DNA of 16,957 bases, taken from the NCBI GenBank assembly GCA_035516795.1, contig DATIZX010000139.1:1-16957 (forward strand), written 5' to 3'. This document shows, piece after piece, positions 1 to 6,649 of this stretch (positions are counted from its first letter, which is position 1; each line of letters begins with the position of its first letter). The translations under genes and the position numbers were made by a program. Origin of the DNA: DATJBF01 sp035516795. GTDB lineage: Bacteria; Verrucomicrobiota; Verrucomicrobiia; Palsa-1439. The notes below the pieces were generated by a model. It was not told where the DNA came from. It did no database searches and saw only the letters and a list, made by a program, of their open reading frames with translations.

Positions 1-752
1 CGATTCGCGCGGCTGGCGTGAAAGTCGAGAGCAAACCGGAAATGTACCGTTTCGGTGAATTGAACGTGTCCCGCGTGCGGCGCATTTTGGCGGGCGACAC
101 GTCGCCCGAACCGGCTCCCGTTCCGGGCAAGCCGCCGCAACTTTGCCCGGGCTGTTCCCACCGGTACGTGTTCGAGGCGCTGCACAAACTCGATTGCATC
201 GTCGCCGGCGATATCGGGTGCTACACGCTGGGAGTGTTGCCGCCGTTCGAGGCCATGGACAGTTGCGTCTGCATGGGGGCCAGCATCGGCGTTGGCCTGG
301 GGCTGCGCCACGTGTTGCCACCTGAACAAGCGCGCCGGGTCGTCAGCGTGATCGGCGACAGCACCTTTATCCACGGTGGCATTACTGGCCTGGTCGAGAT
401 GGTTTACAACCGACCCCCGACCGGCCACGTGGTCCTGATCCTCGACAACAGCACCACGGCAATGACGGGCCATCAGGAGCATCCGGGCACCGGTCGCACG
501 TTGGCACACGAACCCACCGGCAAGATCTCCTTTGACGAATTGGCACGGTCGCTCGGCATCTTCAGCGTCTATGTCGTCGATCCCTCGGCTCATCCCGACG
601 CCCTTCTGCGCCTGTTGCAGGATTGCCTGGCGAACCGCCAACTCAACGTTATCATCGCTCGCCGTCCGTGCCTATTGATCGCCGGTAAGATCAAAGAATA
701 CGACCGGGCCGCGTCGCAGACCTGCACGGAAGCCCTGGCGGAAGAACCATGA
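1..752 (+). CDS. iorA: Indolepyruvate:ferredoxin oxidoreductase alpha subunit, C-terminal part (5' end outside window)
   Basis: The TPP-binding subunit of the enzyme that oxidatively decarboxylates aryl-pyruvates (from Trp, Phe, Tyr) to aryl-acetyl-CoA with ferredoxin as acceptor. The reading frame is open from base 3, so the gene starts upstream; the GTG at 18 is internal. Visible family hallmarks are CPGCSHR (codons from about 144), the GDIGCYTLG segment, the CMGASIG segment, the TPP/Mg motif GDSTFIHGG and LDNSTTAMTGHQEHPG. Known IorA proteins usually continue after the 'ARRPC' stretch into a domain binding two [4Fe-4S] clusters (CxxCxxCxxxCP motifs). Here the protein ends about 30 residues after ARRPC with only one further cysteine, so that domain is absent. 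The stop overlaps the iorB start (ATGA at 749-752), so the end is intact and not a frameshift edge. The family call is firm. Confidence 0.95.
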   Translation, partial: IRAAGVKVESKPEMYRFGELNVSRVRRILAGDTSPEPAPVPGKPPQLCPGCSHRYVFEALHKLDCIVAGDIGCYTLGVLPPFEAMDSCVCMGASIGVGLGLRHVLPPEQARRVVSVIGDSTFIHGGITGLVEMVYNRPPTGHVVLILDNSTTAMTGHQEHPGTGRTLAHEPTGKISFDELARSLGIFSVYVVDPSAHPDALLRLLQDCLANRQLNVIIARRPCLLIAGKIKEYDRAASQTCTEALAEEP

Positions 753-1228
753 GCGGCAATCACGTTACGAACGTTGTCATCGCTGGCCTCGGCGGACAAG
801 GCGTCCTTAAGGCCTCGGGCATCGTCTCTGACGCGGCGTTTCGCAGCGGCTTCGACGTGAAACAGAGCGAACTGCACGGCATGAGCCAGCGGGGTGGTTC
901 GGTCAGCAGCGACGTGCGGTTCGGAAAAGAAGTGTTCAGTCCGATGGTGCCGAATGGCGAAGCGGATTACCTCGTGGTGGTCGCGCCGGACCAAATTGAA
1001 TTGAATCGTCCCCAACTGCGCAGCGGCGGGCTGTTGATCGGCCCGGAGGCGGTGGACGCGACCAAGCTGACCAATAAGAAAAGTCTCAACGTCGCGTTGC
1101 TCGGCGTGTTGAGCCGGCATCTGGAAATCGCGGAAACGGTGTGGCGGGACGCGATCCGCGCGGCCTTTCCCGAAAAACTGCACGCCGCCAACCTGCAGGC
1201 GTTTGCGCTCGGAAGAAAAGGAGTGTGA
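749..1228 (+). CDS. iorB: Indolepyruvate:ferredoxin oxidoreductase beta subunit
   Basis: The second subunit of the aryl-pyruvate oxidoreductase (pyruvate ferredoxin/flavodoxin oxidoreductase gamma-type domain). The N-terminus carries the glycine-rich AGLGGQGVLKAS signature. It is followed by QSELHGMSQRGGSV, which is diagnostic for the family, and a VVVAPDQIE segment. At 159 residues it is shorter than the roughly 190-200 residues common for IorB; the shortfall lies in the middle, after 'GPEAVDATKL'. The C-terminal NVALLGVLSRHL and the NLQAFALGR end are present. It starts at the ATG that overlaps the iorA stop by 4 bases, implying translational coupling in one operon, and is followed 3 bases later by the paaK-type gene. 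Confidence 0.94.
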   Translation: MSGNHVTNVVIAGLGGQGVLKASGIVSDAAFRSGFDVKQSELHGMSQRGGSVSSDVRFGKEVFSPMVPNGEADYLVVVAPDQIELNRPQLRSGGLLIGPEAVDATKLTNKKSLNVALLGVLSRHLEIAETVWRDAIRAAFPEKLHAANLQAFALGRKGV

Positions 1229-1231
1229 CTC

Positions 1232-2545
1232 ATGAATATTACGGAACGTCATCCAGTCAGCGCGCCCGATTTCATGCCGTTAACTGAATTGCGCGCCACT
1301 CAATTGTCCCGGCTCCAACGCATGGTGGGACGGGGTTACGACAACGTGCCGTTGTTCCGCAAACGCCTGGACGAACGCGGTCTGAAACCAGCCGATATCC
1401 GGTCGCTAGACGACGTTCGCCGCCTGCCGTTCACTGTGAAGACGGACCTGCGCGACACGTATCCCTACGGATTGTTTGCGAGCCCGATGAAGGATATTGT
1501 GCGACTCCATGCGTCCAGCGGCACGACCGGTAAACCGATTGTTGTCGCCTATACCCAAGACGACATTCGGGTGTGGACGGAGACGATGATGCGCAGTCTC
1601 GCCGCGTGCGGTTTGCACGATGGTGACATTATTCAAAACGCATACGGTTACGGTCTGTTTACGGGCGGTTTGGGTGCGCACTATGGGGCGGAGGCACTCG
1701 GGGCGACCGTCATCCCGATCTCGGGCGGCAACACCGAGCGGCAACTGATGATCATGAAAGATTTCGGTGTGACGGCGATCTGCTGCACGCCCAGTTATTT
1801 CCTGCATCTGATCGATCAATCGCAACAAATGGGCATCGACATCAAGAAGCTGCCGTTGCGGGCCGGCGTGTTCGGTGCGGAACCATGGACGGAAAACATG
1901 CGCCAGCGGATCGAGGCCGAGAGCAATATCAAAGCTTATGACATTTACGGGTTGTCAGAGATCATCGGGCCCGGCGTCGGTATCGAATGCGCCTGCCAGG
2001 CGGGACTGCACATTTTCGAAGATCACTTCCTCGTCGAAATCATCGACCCGCAGAAGCTCGAACCCGTGCCGGACGGCGCCGAAGGCGAACTGGTGTTGAC
2101 GACACTGAGCAAGGACGCGATGCCAATGATCCGCTATCGGACCCGCGACATCAGCGCCATCATTGCCGAGCCGTGCGCTTGCGGCCGGACGATTCGCCGC
2201 ATCCGCCGTATTGGTCGCCGCAGCGATGACATGTTTATCATCCGCGGCATCAATGTCTTTCCGTCACAAATCGAAGCGGCGTTGTTGCGGGTCGAAGGTA
2301 CTCTGCCGCATTACCAGATCGTGCTGACCCGCGAAGCCGATCTCGATCAAATGGAGGTGCAAGTGGAGGTCACGCCCGAGGTCTTCAGCGATGAGGTGCG
2401 GGCATTGGAAGCACTGCAGCAGAAGCTGGTGCGTTCGATCGAGACCGTAACCGGCATCCGCGCCGCCCTGCGGTTGGTAGCGCCCCATACGATCCAACGC
2501 AGTGAAGGCAAAGCCAAACGCCTCATCGACAAACGCAAAATGTGA
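1232..2545 (+). CDS. paaK: Phenylacetate-CoA ligase (AMP-forming)
   Basis: A 437-residue adenylate-forming enzyme that activates phenylacetate, or a related aryl-acetate, with ATP and CoA. Motifs seen are the phosphate-binding loop SSGTTGKP (residues 95-102), YGLSEIIGPG (the acid residue of the ATP site), MIRYRTRDI with the ribose-binding Asp, GRRSDDMFIIRG at the hinge, and near the C-terminus SEGKAKRL, where the catalytic Lys of the A10 motif is expected. Length matches the PaaK family. The start ATG is preceded by AAGGAG about ten bases upstream, overlapping the end of iorB. Next to iorAB and an ACT protein, this is the recurring aryl-acid module: IorAB makes aryl-acetyl-CoA, and the ligase links the CoA ester with the free acid, possibly conserving ATP in reverse. 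The exact aryl substrate cannot be read from the sequence. Confidence 0.93.
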   Translation: MNITERHPVSAPDFMPLTELRATQLSRLQRMVGRGYDNVPLFRKRLDERGLKPADIRSLDDVRRLPFTVKTDLRDTYPYGLFASPMKDIVRLHASSGTTGKPIVVAYTQDDIRVWTETMMRSLAACGLHDGDIIQNAYGYGLFTGGLGAHYGAEALGATVIPISGGNTERQLMIMKDFGVTAICCTPSYFLHLIDQSQQMGIDIKKLPLRAGVFGAEPWTENMRQRIEAESNIKAYDIYGLSEIIGPGVGIECACQAGLHIFEDHFLVEIIDPQKLEPVPDGAEGELVLTTLSKDAMPMIRYRTRDISAIIAEPCACGRTIRRIRRIGRRSDDMFIIRGINVFPSQIEAALLRVEGTLPHYQIVLTREADLDQMEVQVEVTPEVFSDEVRALEALQQKLVRSIETVTGIRAALRLVAPHTIQRSEGKAKRLIDKRKM

Positions 2546-2558
2546 CGAGGAGAAAGCC

Positions 2559-2993
2559 ATGAAAATCCATCAGGTCTCAGTATTTCTGGAAAACAAACCC
2601 GGTCAACTGCGCCTGGCGTGCGACGCCCTGGCCAAAGCGGGGATCAACATGGTCACCCTGTCGCTGGCGGACACCGCGCAGTTTGGCATCCTGCGCTTGA
2701 TCGTTCAGGACTGGCAGAAGGCGAAGACCGTCCTCCAAAAGGCCGGTTGCGTCGTGAAAATCACCGAGGTGCTTGCCCTTGAGGTGCCGGATCAACCCGG
2801 AGGTTTGTCGCGGATTCTGGAGATTGTCGACGGCGCAAGCCTGAACATTGAATACATGTACGCGTTCGCTGAGAAACGGGGCGACCGGGCCATGCTGGTC
2901 TTCCGCTTCACGGATCCGGATGCCGCCCTGAAAGTCCTGCAAGCGGGCGGGATCAATCCGGTCAGCACGGTCGAATTGTTCAGCCGCGGGTAG
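2559..2993 (+). CDS. Double ACT-domain protein of the ior-paaK operon
   Basis: A small protein (144 aa) made of two ACT domains, roughly residues 3-68 and 70-140. Each opens with a beta strand and the ACT signature around 'ENKPGQL' and 'PDQPGGLSRIL'. ACT domains bind amino acids, so the likely role is sensing an aromatic amino acid for the pathway encoded just upstream; this is inferred from the neighbourhood. An in-frame ATG exists at 2502 inside paaK, but the ATG at 2559 follows a good GAGGAG ribosome binding site (about 2546-2551) and gives an ACT domain starting at residue 3, so 2559 is preferred. It is separated from paaK by 13 bases and is the last gene of the operon. Confidence 0.9.
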   Translation: MKIHQVSVFLENKPGQLRLACDALAKAGINMVTLSLADTAQFGILRLIVQDWQKAKTVLQKAGCVVKITEVLALEVPDQPGGLSRILEIVDGASLNIEYMYAFAEKRGDRAMLVFRFTDPDAALKVLQAGGINPVSTVELFSRG

Positions 2994-3020
2994 TTTACTG
3001 CAAGAGGCATCTCTTCACGA

Positions 3021-3046
3021 TGGCCACGGGCAGGATGCCTGTGCCA
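3021..3046. repeat. Imperfect palindrome / hairpin between convergent genes
   Basis: TGGC(C)ACGGGCA, loop GGA, TGCCTGTGCCA. The arms pair over 11 bp with one bulged C and one G.T position, forming a 3-base loop. It lies in the 76-base gap between the convergent ACT-protein and thioesterase genes and has no T-run on either side, so it is not a classic intrinsic terminator. It could be a REP-like extragenic palindrome or a bidirectional transcription barrier. No second copy was seen in this window. Confidence 0.5.
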
Positions 3047-3069
3047 CCGAACATTCCTCTTTGGCGGCC

Positions 3070-3480
3070 CTACCCTTTGGCCTCGAAATCCAACGTTTGC
3101 TCTTTGCGATACACCAGCCCTTGGAAAACGGCGATCAGGGTATTCTGCTCGTCGAAGACGTTCACTGTATAACTGGCGAGCTTGGGATTGGCGGACACCT
3201 CGCGCGCTTCCGCCCGCAGTGTGCCGGAACTCACCGCTTTCATGTAGGTGATGCTGACATTGATGGCCAGAGCCAGTTTGCCGTGCGCGTTGGAGGCGGC
3301 CGCAAAGGCGAGGTCGGCCAAGGTGAAAATCGCCCCGCCTTGCACGGTACCGACCGCGTTCAAATGATGCGGTTGAATCGGCATTTGTGCAACGGCCAAC
3401 CCGGGTGAGACGGACAAGAGTTCGACGCCGGAAAGCCTGGCGTAACGATCACCCGTGAAGAACTGCTTGATGTTTTCCAT
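3070..3480 (-). CDS. PaaI-type hotdog-fold thioesterase
   Basis: A 136-residue single hotdog domain of the PaaI/YbgC-like family, which hydrolyses acyl- or aryl-CoA thioesters. The diagnostic helix segment is NAVGTVQGGAIFTLADLAFA, with the conserved catalytic Asp in 'LADLAFA' and QGG where many members have HGG. The C-terminal strands (INVSITYMKAV, LVYRK) complete the fold. The reading frame extends upstream to 3546, but the ATG at 3480 follows an AGGGAGA ribosome binding site at normal spacing and gives the usual family length, so it is chosen. It stands convergent to the iorAB-paaK-ACT operon. PaaI proteins clear stalled phenylacetyl-CoA intermediates in other bacteria, so a role in the same aryl-CoA chemistry is plausible but inferred. 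Confidence 0.88.
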   Translation of the reverse strand: MENIKQFFTGDRYARLSGVELLSVSPGLAVAQMPIQPHHLNAVGTVQGGAIFTLADLAFAAASNAHGKLALAINVSITYMKAVSSGTLRAEAREVSANPKLASYTVNVFDEQNTLIAVFQGLVYRKEQTLDFEAKG

Positions 3481-3567
3481 GCGAATTCTCCCTGCGCTTT
3501 CTTCTCGCATTCGGTTGGCCGCCTGACAACCTTTTTCTGGGAGCAATTTTCGGCATCGTTTGTTACG

Positions 3568-5838
3568 ATGAACGATGCAAGCATGGCGGATGCATCTTCA
3601 CAGAATCTCGAGTCGATCGAGGGCACACTCGAACGGATCATCTACTCGAACGAGGAGAACCATTACACCGTGGCCCAGCTCTTGCCGGAAGGACGACATC
3701 GTGCTGAGCTGATCACCATCACGGGCAATCTCGCGGCGATCAATGAAGGGGAAACCGTCAAAGCGCTGGGCCGCTGGGTCAATCACAAACAGTTCGGCCG
3801 GCAATTCGCGGTCGAGAAATTCGAGAGCGTGCTGCCGCGCACCATCGTCGGCATTAAGAAATATCTCGGCAGCGGACTCATCAAGGGCATTGGCGACACA
3901 TTTGCGGACCGCATCGTCGACAAGTTCGGCGAGCGCACTTTCGAGGTGATCGATTCATTCTCGGCGCGACTGCGGGAGGTCGACGGCATCGGCCCCGAGC
4001 GAGCCCGGCGCATCAAAGAAGCCTGGTCGGCACAAAAAAGCGTGCGCGACATCATGATTTTCCTGCAGGGGCACGGGATCGGCAGCGCCCATGCGGCAAA
4101 GATCTACAAGCAATATGGCGAGCATGCAATCGCCGTTGTGCGCGAAAATCCGTACCGGCTGGCGAATGATATTGCCGGAATCGGGTTCCGCACGGCCGAC
4201 GGCATCGCCTCGAAGCTGGGTATCGCCAAGGATTCCATTCATCGACTGAAAGCCGGCGTCGTTCACACGCTGGAACGCGCCACCGACGATGGCCATGTGT
4301 GCCTGCCGCACGAACATCTCGTCTCCGCAGCGCGCGAGTTGCTCGAAACCGAGATGGCTCCCGTTGAAAGCGCAGTCGATCTGCTGGTGGTGGGTGGCGA
4401 AGTCATCCAAGAAGAAGGGTTCGTTTATCTGGCGCGCTTGCACAAATCGGAGCGGGGCGTCGCCGCTAAGATTCAGGAACTACTGGCGGCGCCAATTACT
4501 CTGCCATCCATCGATCTGGAAAAGGCGCTCGTTTGGGTGCAACAAAAGACCAAGGTGGACCTTGCCGCCGCACAACAGCATGCCATCCAATCCGCGCTGA
4601 CCTCCAAAATCAGCATAATTACCGGCGGTCCGGGCGTTGGTAAAACCACCATTGTCAATAGCATCGTGAAGATTCTGCAGGCCAAGAACAGCAAAGTGCT
4701 GCTGGCCGCGCCGACCGGCCGCGCCGCGAAACGGATGACCGAAGCCACCGGTGCTCCCGCGCAAACGATTCATCGGCTGCTGAAGTACGAGCCCCACGCG
4801 GGTGGTTTTACACACAATGAACGCCGCCCTCTCCAGGGCGACATGATCATCATCGATGAGACCTCGATGCTCGATATTCCCCTCGCCTATCATCTCTTGA
4901 GGGCGATTCCGCCTACCGCCTCGGTGGTGTTCGTGGGTGACGTGGATCAGTTGCCATCGGTCGGTCCCGGCAATTTCCTGCGCGACGTCATTGACTCCAA
5001 CCGGTTGCCCGTCGTGCGGCTCACGGAGATCTTTCGGCAAGCCCGCAACAGTTTGATCGTCACCAACGCTCACCGGGTCAATCAAGGGCAGACGCCGGTA
5101 ACGACCGCAAGCGGGACGCTCGCGCCACCGAAGGTAGATAGTGGCGTAACCGTCTCGGTTGCGGATGTTCCCGACTTCTTCTTTATCGAGGAGGAAGCCC
5201 CGGAACAGGTTCTCGCCACGATCAAAACGTTGTGCGCCCAACGGGTCCCCAAGAAGTTCGGATTCGACCCGATGCGCGATATTCAAGTGCTCACACCGAT
5301 GCACAAGGGATTGTGCGGCTCGGAGAATCTCAATCGCGAATTGCAGGCCACGCTCAACCCTACAGGTCCGCACGTTCAGCGTTTTGGACGGACGTACCGG
5401 GTCGGCGACCGGGTCATGCAGATCCGGAACAATTACGACAAGGACGTGTTCAACGGCGATCTCGGTCGCATCAAGCGTATCGATCTCGTCGAGCAACAAG
5501 TGATCGTGGAAATGGAGAATGCCGGGGCGCCGTCGGGTTCCTCCTTCCGCGAGATTCCCTACGAGTTCACGGACATGGACGAAATGTTGCCGGCGTACGC
5601 CATCAGCGTCCACAAATCGCAAGGCAACGAGTATCCTTGCGTCATTGCGCCGCTGCTGACCCAGCATTTTGTCCTGCTCCAGCGGAACTTGCTCTACACC
5701 GCCATCACGCGCGGCAAAAAACTGGTGATCCTGATCGGCTCGAAGAAAGCGCTGGCCATCGCCGTGCGGAACAACAAGACGGCGGCGCGTTTCAGCCGCT
5801 TGCGGGAGCGGTTGTGCGAGGTGAAAAATCAAAATTGA
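3568..5838 (+). CDS. recD2: RecD2 family ATP-dependent 5'-3' DNA helicase
   Basis: A 756-residue superfamily 1B helicase of the RecD2 type, the form with a long N-terminal region that acts without RecBC in DNA repair. The N-terminus has the OB-like 'EGTLERIIYSNEENHYTVA' start, then helix-hairpin-helix repeats ('VDGIGPERARRI', 'IAGIGFRTADGIA'). The motor follows: Walker A GGPGVGKTT (353-361), Walker B/motif II DETSMLD (430-436), motif III GDVDQLPSVG (457-466), HKSQGNEYP (682-690) and motif VI YTAITRGKK (710-718). All helicase motifs look intact. The start is uncertain: ATG 3568 and in-frame ATG 3583 both lack a clear ribosome binding site. It reads divergently from the thioesterase gene, 87 bases away, and is followed by an FHA gene on the same strand. 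Confidence 0.95.
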   Translation: MNDASMADASSQNLESIEGTLERIIYSNEENHYTVAQLLPEGRHRAELITITGNLAAINEGETVKALGRWVNHKQFGRQFAVEKFESVLPRTIVGIKKYLGSGLIKGIGDTFADRIVDKFGERTFEVIDSFSARLREVDGIGPERARRIKEAWSAQKSVRDIMIFLQGHGIGSAHAAKIYKQYGEHAIAVVRENPYRLANDIAGIGFRTADGIASKLGIAKDSIHRLKAGVVHTLERATDDGHVCLPHEHLVSAARELLETEMAPVESAVDLLVVGGEVIQEEGFVYLARLHKSERGVAAKIQELLAAPITLPSIDLEKALVWVQQKTKVDLAAAQQHAIQSALTSKISIITGGPGVGKTTIVNSIVKILQAKNSKVLLAAPTGRAAKRMTEATGAPAQTIHRLLKYEPHAGGFTHNERRPLQGDMIIIDETSMLDIPLAYHLLRAIPPTASVVFVGDVDQLPSVGPGNFLRDVIDSNRLPVVRLTEIFRQARNSLIVTNAHRVNQGQTPVTTASGTLAPPKVDSGVTVSVADVPDFFFIEEEAPEQVLATIKTLCAQRVPKKFGFDPMRDIQVLTPMHKGLCGSENLNRELQATLNPTGPHVQRFGRTYRVGDRVMQIRNNYDKDVFNGDLGRIKRIDLVEQQVIVEMENAGAPSGSSFREIPYEFTDMDEMLPAYAISVHKSQGNEYPCVIAPLLTQHFVLLQRNLLYTAITRGKKLVILIGSKKALAIAVRNNKTAARFSRLRERLCEVKNQN

Positions 5839-5857
5839 CTTGCTCAGCGCGAGCAAG
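5839..5857. other. Perfect hairpin directly after recD2 stop
   Basis: CTTGCTC, loop AGCGC, GAGCAAG: a perfect 7-bp stem starting on the base after the recD2 stop codon. On the + strand it lacks a following T-run. On the - strand it is followed by T-rich sequence (TCAATTTTGATTTTT), but no - strand gene reads into it. It may end or stabilise the recD2 transcript. Confidence 0.4.
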
Positions 5858-5901
5858 CATCATGCGGGAGCTTTGACCTAACTGCACAAGGAGATCGCTG
5901 A

Positions 5902-6408
5902 ATGCCTAAACTGCAAATCCTGTCGGGCATCCTCGAGGGCAAGGTTTTTGACCTGCTGGATGAACGCGTGACCGTTGGACGGGCACTGGACAACGTGATC
6001 CGCATCGAGGACGGCACGGTGTCCAGCCACCACGCGATGTTCATTCAGGAGCCCGACGGCATGAAACTGCGCGACCTCAATTCCACCAATGGGACCCGGG
6101 TCAACGGCCTGCGCATCGTGGAAACCATGCTCAACAGTGGCGATCAGGTCCGGATGGGCAGCGTGGAAATGCGATTCGAGTCCGACGTCAAGAAAGCCAG
6201 CCAGCCGCTGCCTCCTTCGCAAACCGGTGTTGATCTCAGTCAGGTGGGCAAAGGCGGTGGTCCTCCGCCTTCTTTTGGCACCTCTTCTCCCTTTGGCCGA
6301 AAACGGCGCGGCAGCCGCGATTTGTGGATATGGGCAGTCATCGGTTTGGGCCTCGTCGCCGTTCTGGTGTTGGTGTGGTTTTTCATGACGTTCTCCAGCC
6401 TGAAATAA
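5902..6408 (+). CDS. FHA-domain protein with C-terminal membrane anchor
   Basis: A 168-residue protein with a forkhead-associated domain at residues 2-95, a Gly/Pro-rich linker (about 97-135), a basic stretch (GRKRRGSR, 132-139) and one hydrophobic segment at 141-163 close to the C-terminus. Phosphothreonine-binding positions of FHA domains are present: G26-R27, the SSHH at 41-44 and NSTNG at 60-64. The layout implies a cytoplasmic phosphopeptide reader tethered to the inner membrane. The start ATG has AAGGAG about 8 bases upstream. Possible partners are Hanks-type kinases such as the one at 14317-15654; this link is inference only. It sits 63 bases after recD2, with no evident functional connection. 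Confidence 0.88.
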   Translation: MPKLQILSGILEGKVFDLLDERVTVGRALDNVIRIEDGTVSSHHAMFIQEPDGMKLRDLNSTNGTRVNGLRIVETMLNSGDQVRMGSVEMRFESDVKKASQPLPPSQTGVDLSQVGKGGGPPPSFGTSSPFGRKRRGSRDLWIWAVIGLGLVAVLVLVWFFMTFSSLK

Positions 6409-6417
6409 GGGTCCGGG

Positions 6418-6443
6418 CGCCTTCGTTTCGAAAGGTGATTTTG
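6418..6443 (+). terminator. Candidate weak intrinsic terminator after the FHA gene
   Basis: A stem CGCCTTCG / CG-(A)-AAGGTG with a TTT loop and one bulged A, followed by ATTTTG, begins 9 bases after the FHA stop codon. The stem includes one G.T pair and the T-run is short, so termination may be partial. Confidence 0.4.
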
Positions 6444-6625
6444 TAGCCGCAGGGTTGCCGTGAAAACGTCGTCACGGCGTCTCAAGCTGCCAGTGCAGCT
6501 TTCGGCTTAGTCCTGCGCGGGCTGCGCGCACCCATAAGCCGAGTCCGACGGAGCCGAATCCGATGAGACGCTGAGGGGTAATGGGCAGCAAACGCCGCCG
6601 TCGTGTGCGGCAACGGTGCGGCTAC
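6443..6625 (+). ncRNA. Candidate structured RNA, unrecognised family
   Basis: The gap between the convergent FHA and hemB genes folds by eye into a closed, branched structure. An outer stem pairs GTAGCCGCA (6443-6451) with TGCGGCTAC (6617-6625), 9 of 9. After a 3x3 internal loop, TTGCCG (6455-6460) pairs with CGGCAA (6608-6613). An inner stem pairs GCGTCTCA (6477-6484) with TGAGACGC (6564-6571), 8 of 8. Inside it, with no linker, is the hairpin AGCTGC-CAGT-GCAGCT (6485-6500). One base later a stem pairs TCGGCTTA (6502-6509) with TAAGCCGA (6535-6542), capped by TGCGCG-GGCTG-CGCGCA (6514-6530). An extra C-G and a G.U pair extend the inner stem on the + strand only, which weakly favours this strand. 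I do not recognise tmRNA, RNase P, SRP or 6S consensus elements. A long palindromic barrier between convergent genes is the alternative. Confidence 0.5.
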
Positions 6626-6649
6626 TCTTCAGAGGAAGCATGATAGAGC

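Noticed and set aside
590..1252. 220-codon open frame antisense to iorA/iorB
   Set aside because: It is opposite two confidently assigned genes, has His/Arg-rich shadow composition and no motif.
2502..2558. Upstream start for the ACT protein inside paaK
   Set aside because: The 19 extra residues are a shadow of the PaaK C-terminus, and ATG 2559 has a good ribosome binding site and begins the domain.
4480..5856. 458-codon open frame antisense to recD2
   Set aside because: It lies wholly opposite the conserved helicase core, shows no recognisable domain, and its composition is that expected from the reverse of a GC-biased gene.
6443..6625. Assignment of the structured region to tmRNA, RNase P, SRP or 6S RNA
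   Set aside because: The conserved sequence elements of those RNAs were looked for on both strands and not found; the branched fold also differs from the rod-like 6S RNA.
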